Source: Chlamydomonas sphaeroides (taxonomy: Eukaryota > Chlorophyta > Chlorophyceae > Chlamydomonadales > Chlamydomonadaceae). From it: a stretch of DNA of 30,067 nucleotides. Under the pieces are notes generated by a model. The model saw only the letters and a list, made by a program, of their open reading frames with translations, was not told where the DNA came from and made no database searches. The stretch lies in the NCBI GenBank assembly GCA_001662425.1, contig BDDC01000343.1, positions 1-30,067 of the forward strand. The letters run 5' to 3'. How positions within the stretch are numbered: the stretch's first letter is position 1; each line of letters starts with the position of its first letter. This document shows positions 29,661-30,067 of the stretch, in pieces. A program made the translations under genes and the position numbers.

Positions 29661-29820
29661 CTTTGGGGGGGAGGGACCGGCGGGTGTTGAAGCGGCGTCC
29701 AGCCGACACGCGGCTGCTGGTCTCTGCAAACACAACACATGCCCCCCTGCAGGGTTGCAGACGTTGATACAATGAGGCGGCGGCAGGCAGGAGGCGGCAG
29801 GCTGGGGGCGGGAGACGGCT

Positions 29821-30067
29821 CTCTGCTGCCCTCTGCTGCCATCTGCTGCCCTCTGCTCCCCTCTGTTGCGCTCTGCTGCCCTCTGCTGCCCACTGCTGCC
29901 CACTGCTGCCCTCCGTTGCCCTCTGCTGCCCTCTGCTGCCCTCTGTTGCCCTCTGCTGCCCTCTGCTGCCCTCTGCTGCTCTCTGCTGCCCACTGCTGTC
30001 CTCTGCTGCCCTCTGCTGCCCTCTGCTGCCCTCTGTTGCCCTCTGCTGCCCTCTGCTGCCCTCTGCT
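29821..30067. repeat. 10-bp minisatellite (CTCTGCTGCC)n
   Basis: About 25 uninterrupted head-to-tail copies of CTCTGCTGCC with single-base variants (CTCTGTTGCC, CACTGCTGCC, CTCTGCTCCC) run off the right edge. Because the unit is not a multiple of three, it is unlikely to be coding. It probably lies in an intron or the 5' region of the kinase gene. Confidence 0.95.

Noticed and set aside
29821..30067. CRISPR array
   Set aside because: The repeats are head-to-tail 10-bp units with no spacers, in a eukaryotic genome.

Overview
The window reads as nuclear DNA of a volvocine green alga (Chlamydomonas/Volvox-like). It is GC-rich, its genes are split into many short exons with GT...CCGCAG introns, and coding exons have strongly C/G-ending codons. 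TGTAA polyadenylation-type signals occur. The window also holds an M11 (gametolysin-type) metalloprotease, LINE and retroelement debris, and CA/TG microsatellites. No bacterial operon, CRISPR array, tRNA or rRNA was seen. Gene models below were spliced by hand from the sequence; exon phases were checked and agree except where stated.

Layout, left to right. 1-154 may hold the last exon of a gene running in from the left (+). 840-1440 holds a decayed LINE C-terminus (-). 1873-2493 holds a decayed unknown coding relic (+) and an ~85-bp near-perfect inverted repeat. 3323-11058 (-) is an 18-exon extracellular M11 metalloprotease with a signal peptide, prodomain, HExxHxxGxxH zinc site, Met-turn and two C-terminal PAN/apple-like modules. 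11.4-13.65 kb is retroelement territory with a broken C5-DNA-methyltransferase-like relic (-). 14.0-14.2 kb has a possible tiny two-exon gene (-). 14649-16887 (+) has two unknown ORFs that meet at an overlapping ATGA stop/start. 17823-20156 (-) is a six-exon Mediator subunit 8-like gene. 20438-21642 and 22656-24025 (+) are two tandem cystatin genes. 24.0-26.7 kb shows no convincing gene. 26720-29660 (-) holds nine 3' exons of a Ser/Thr protein kinase whose 5' end lies outside the window. A 10-bp minisatellite fills 29821-30067.

The genes do not form one pathway. The secreted metalloprotease and the signal-peptide cystatin may both act in the extracellular matrix or endomembrane system, but cystatins inhibit cysteine proteases, so a direct partnership is not implied. 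MED8 and the first cystatin are divergently transcribed from a 281-bp intergenic region. The most unusual signals are the ATGA-overlapping ORF pair, the protease-PAN fusion with one inconsistent exon junction, the CxxxC-bearing cystatin pair, the 18-nt kinase microexon, the inverted repeat and the methyltransferase-like relic.
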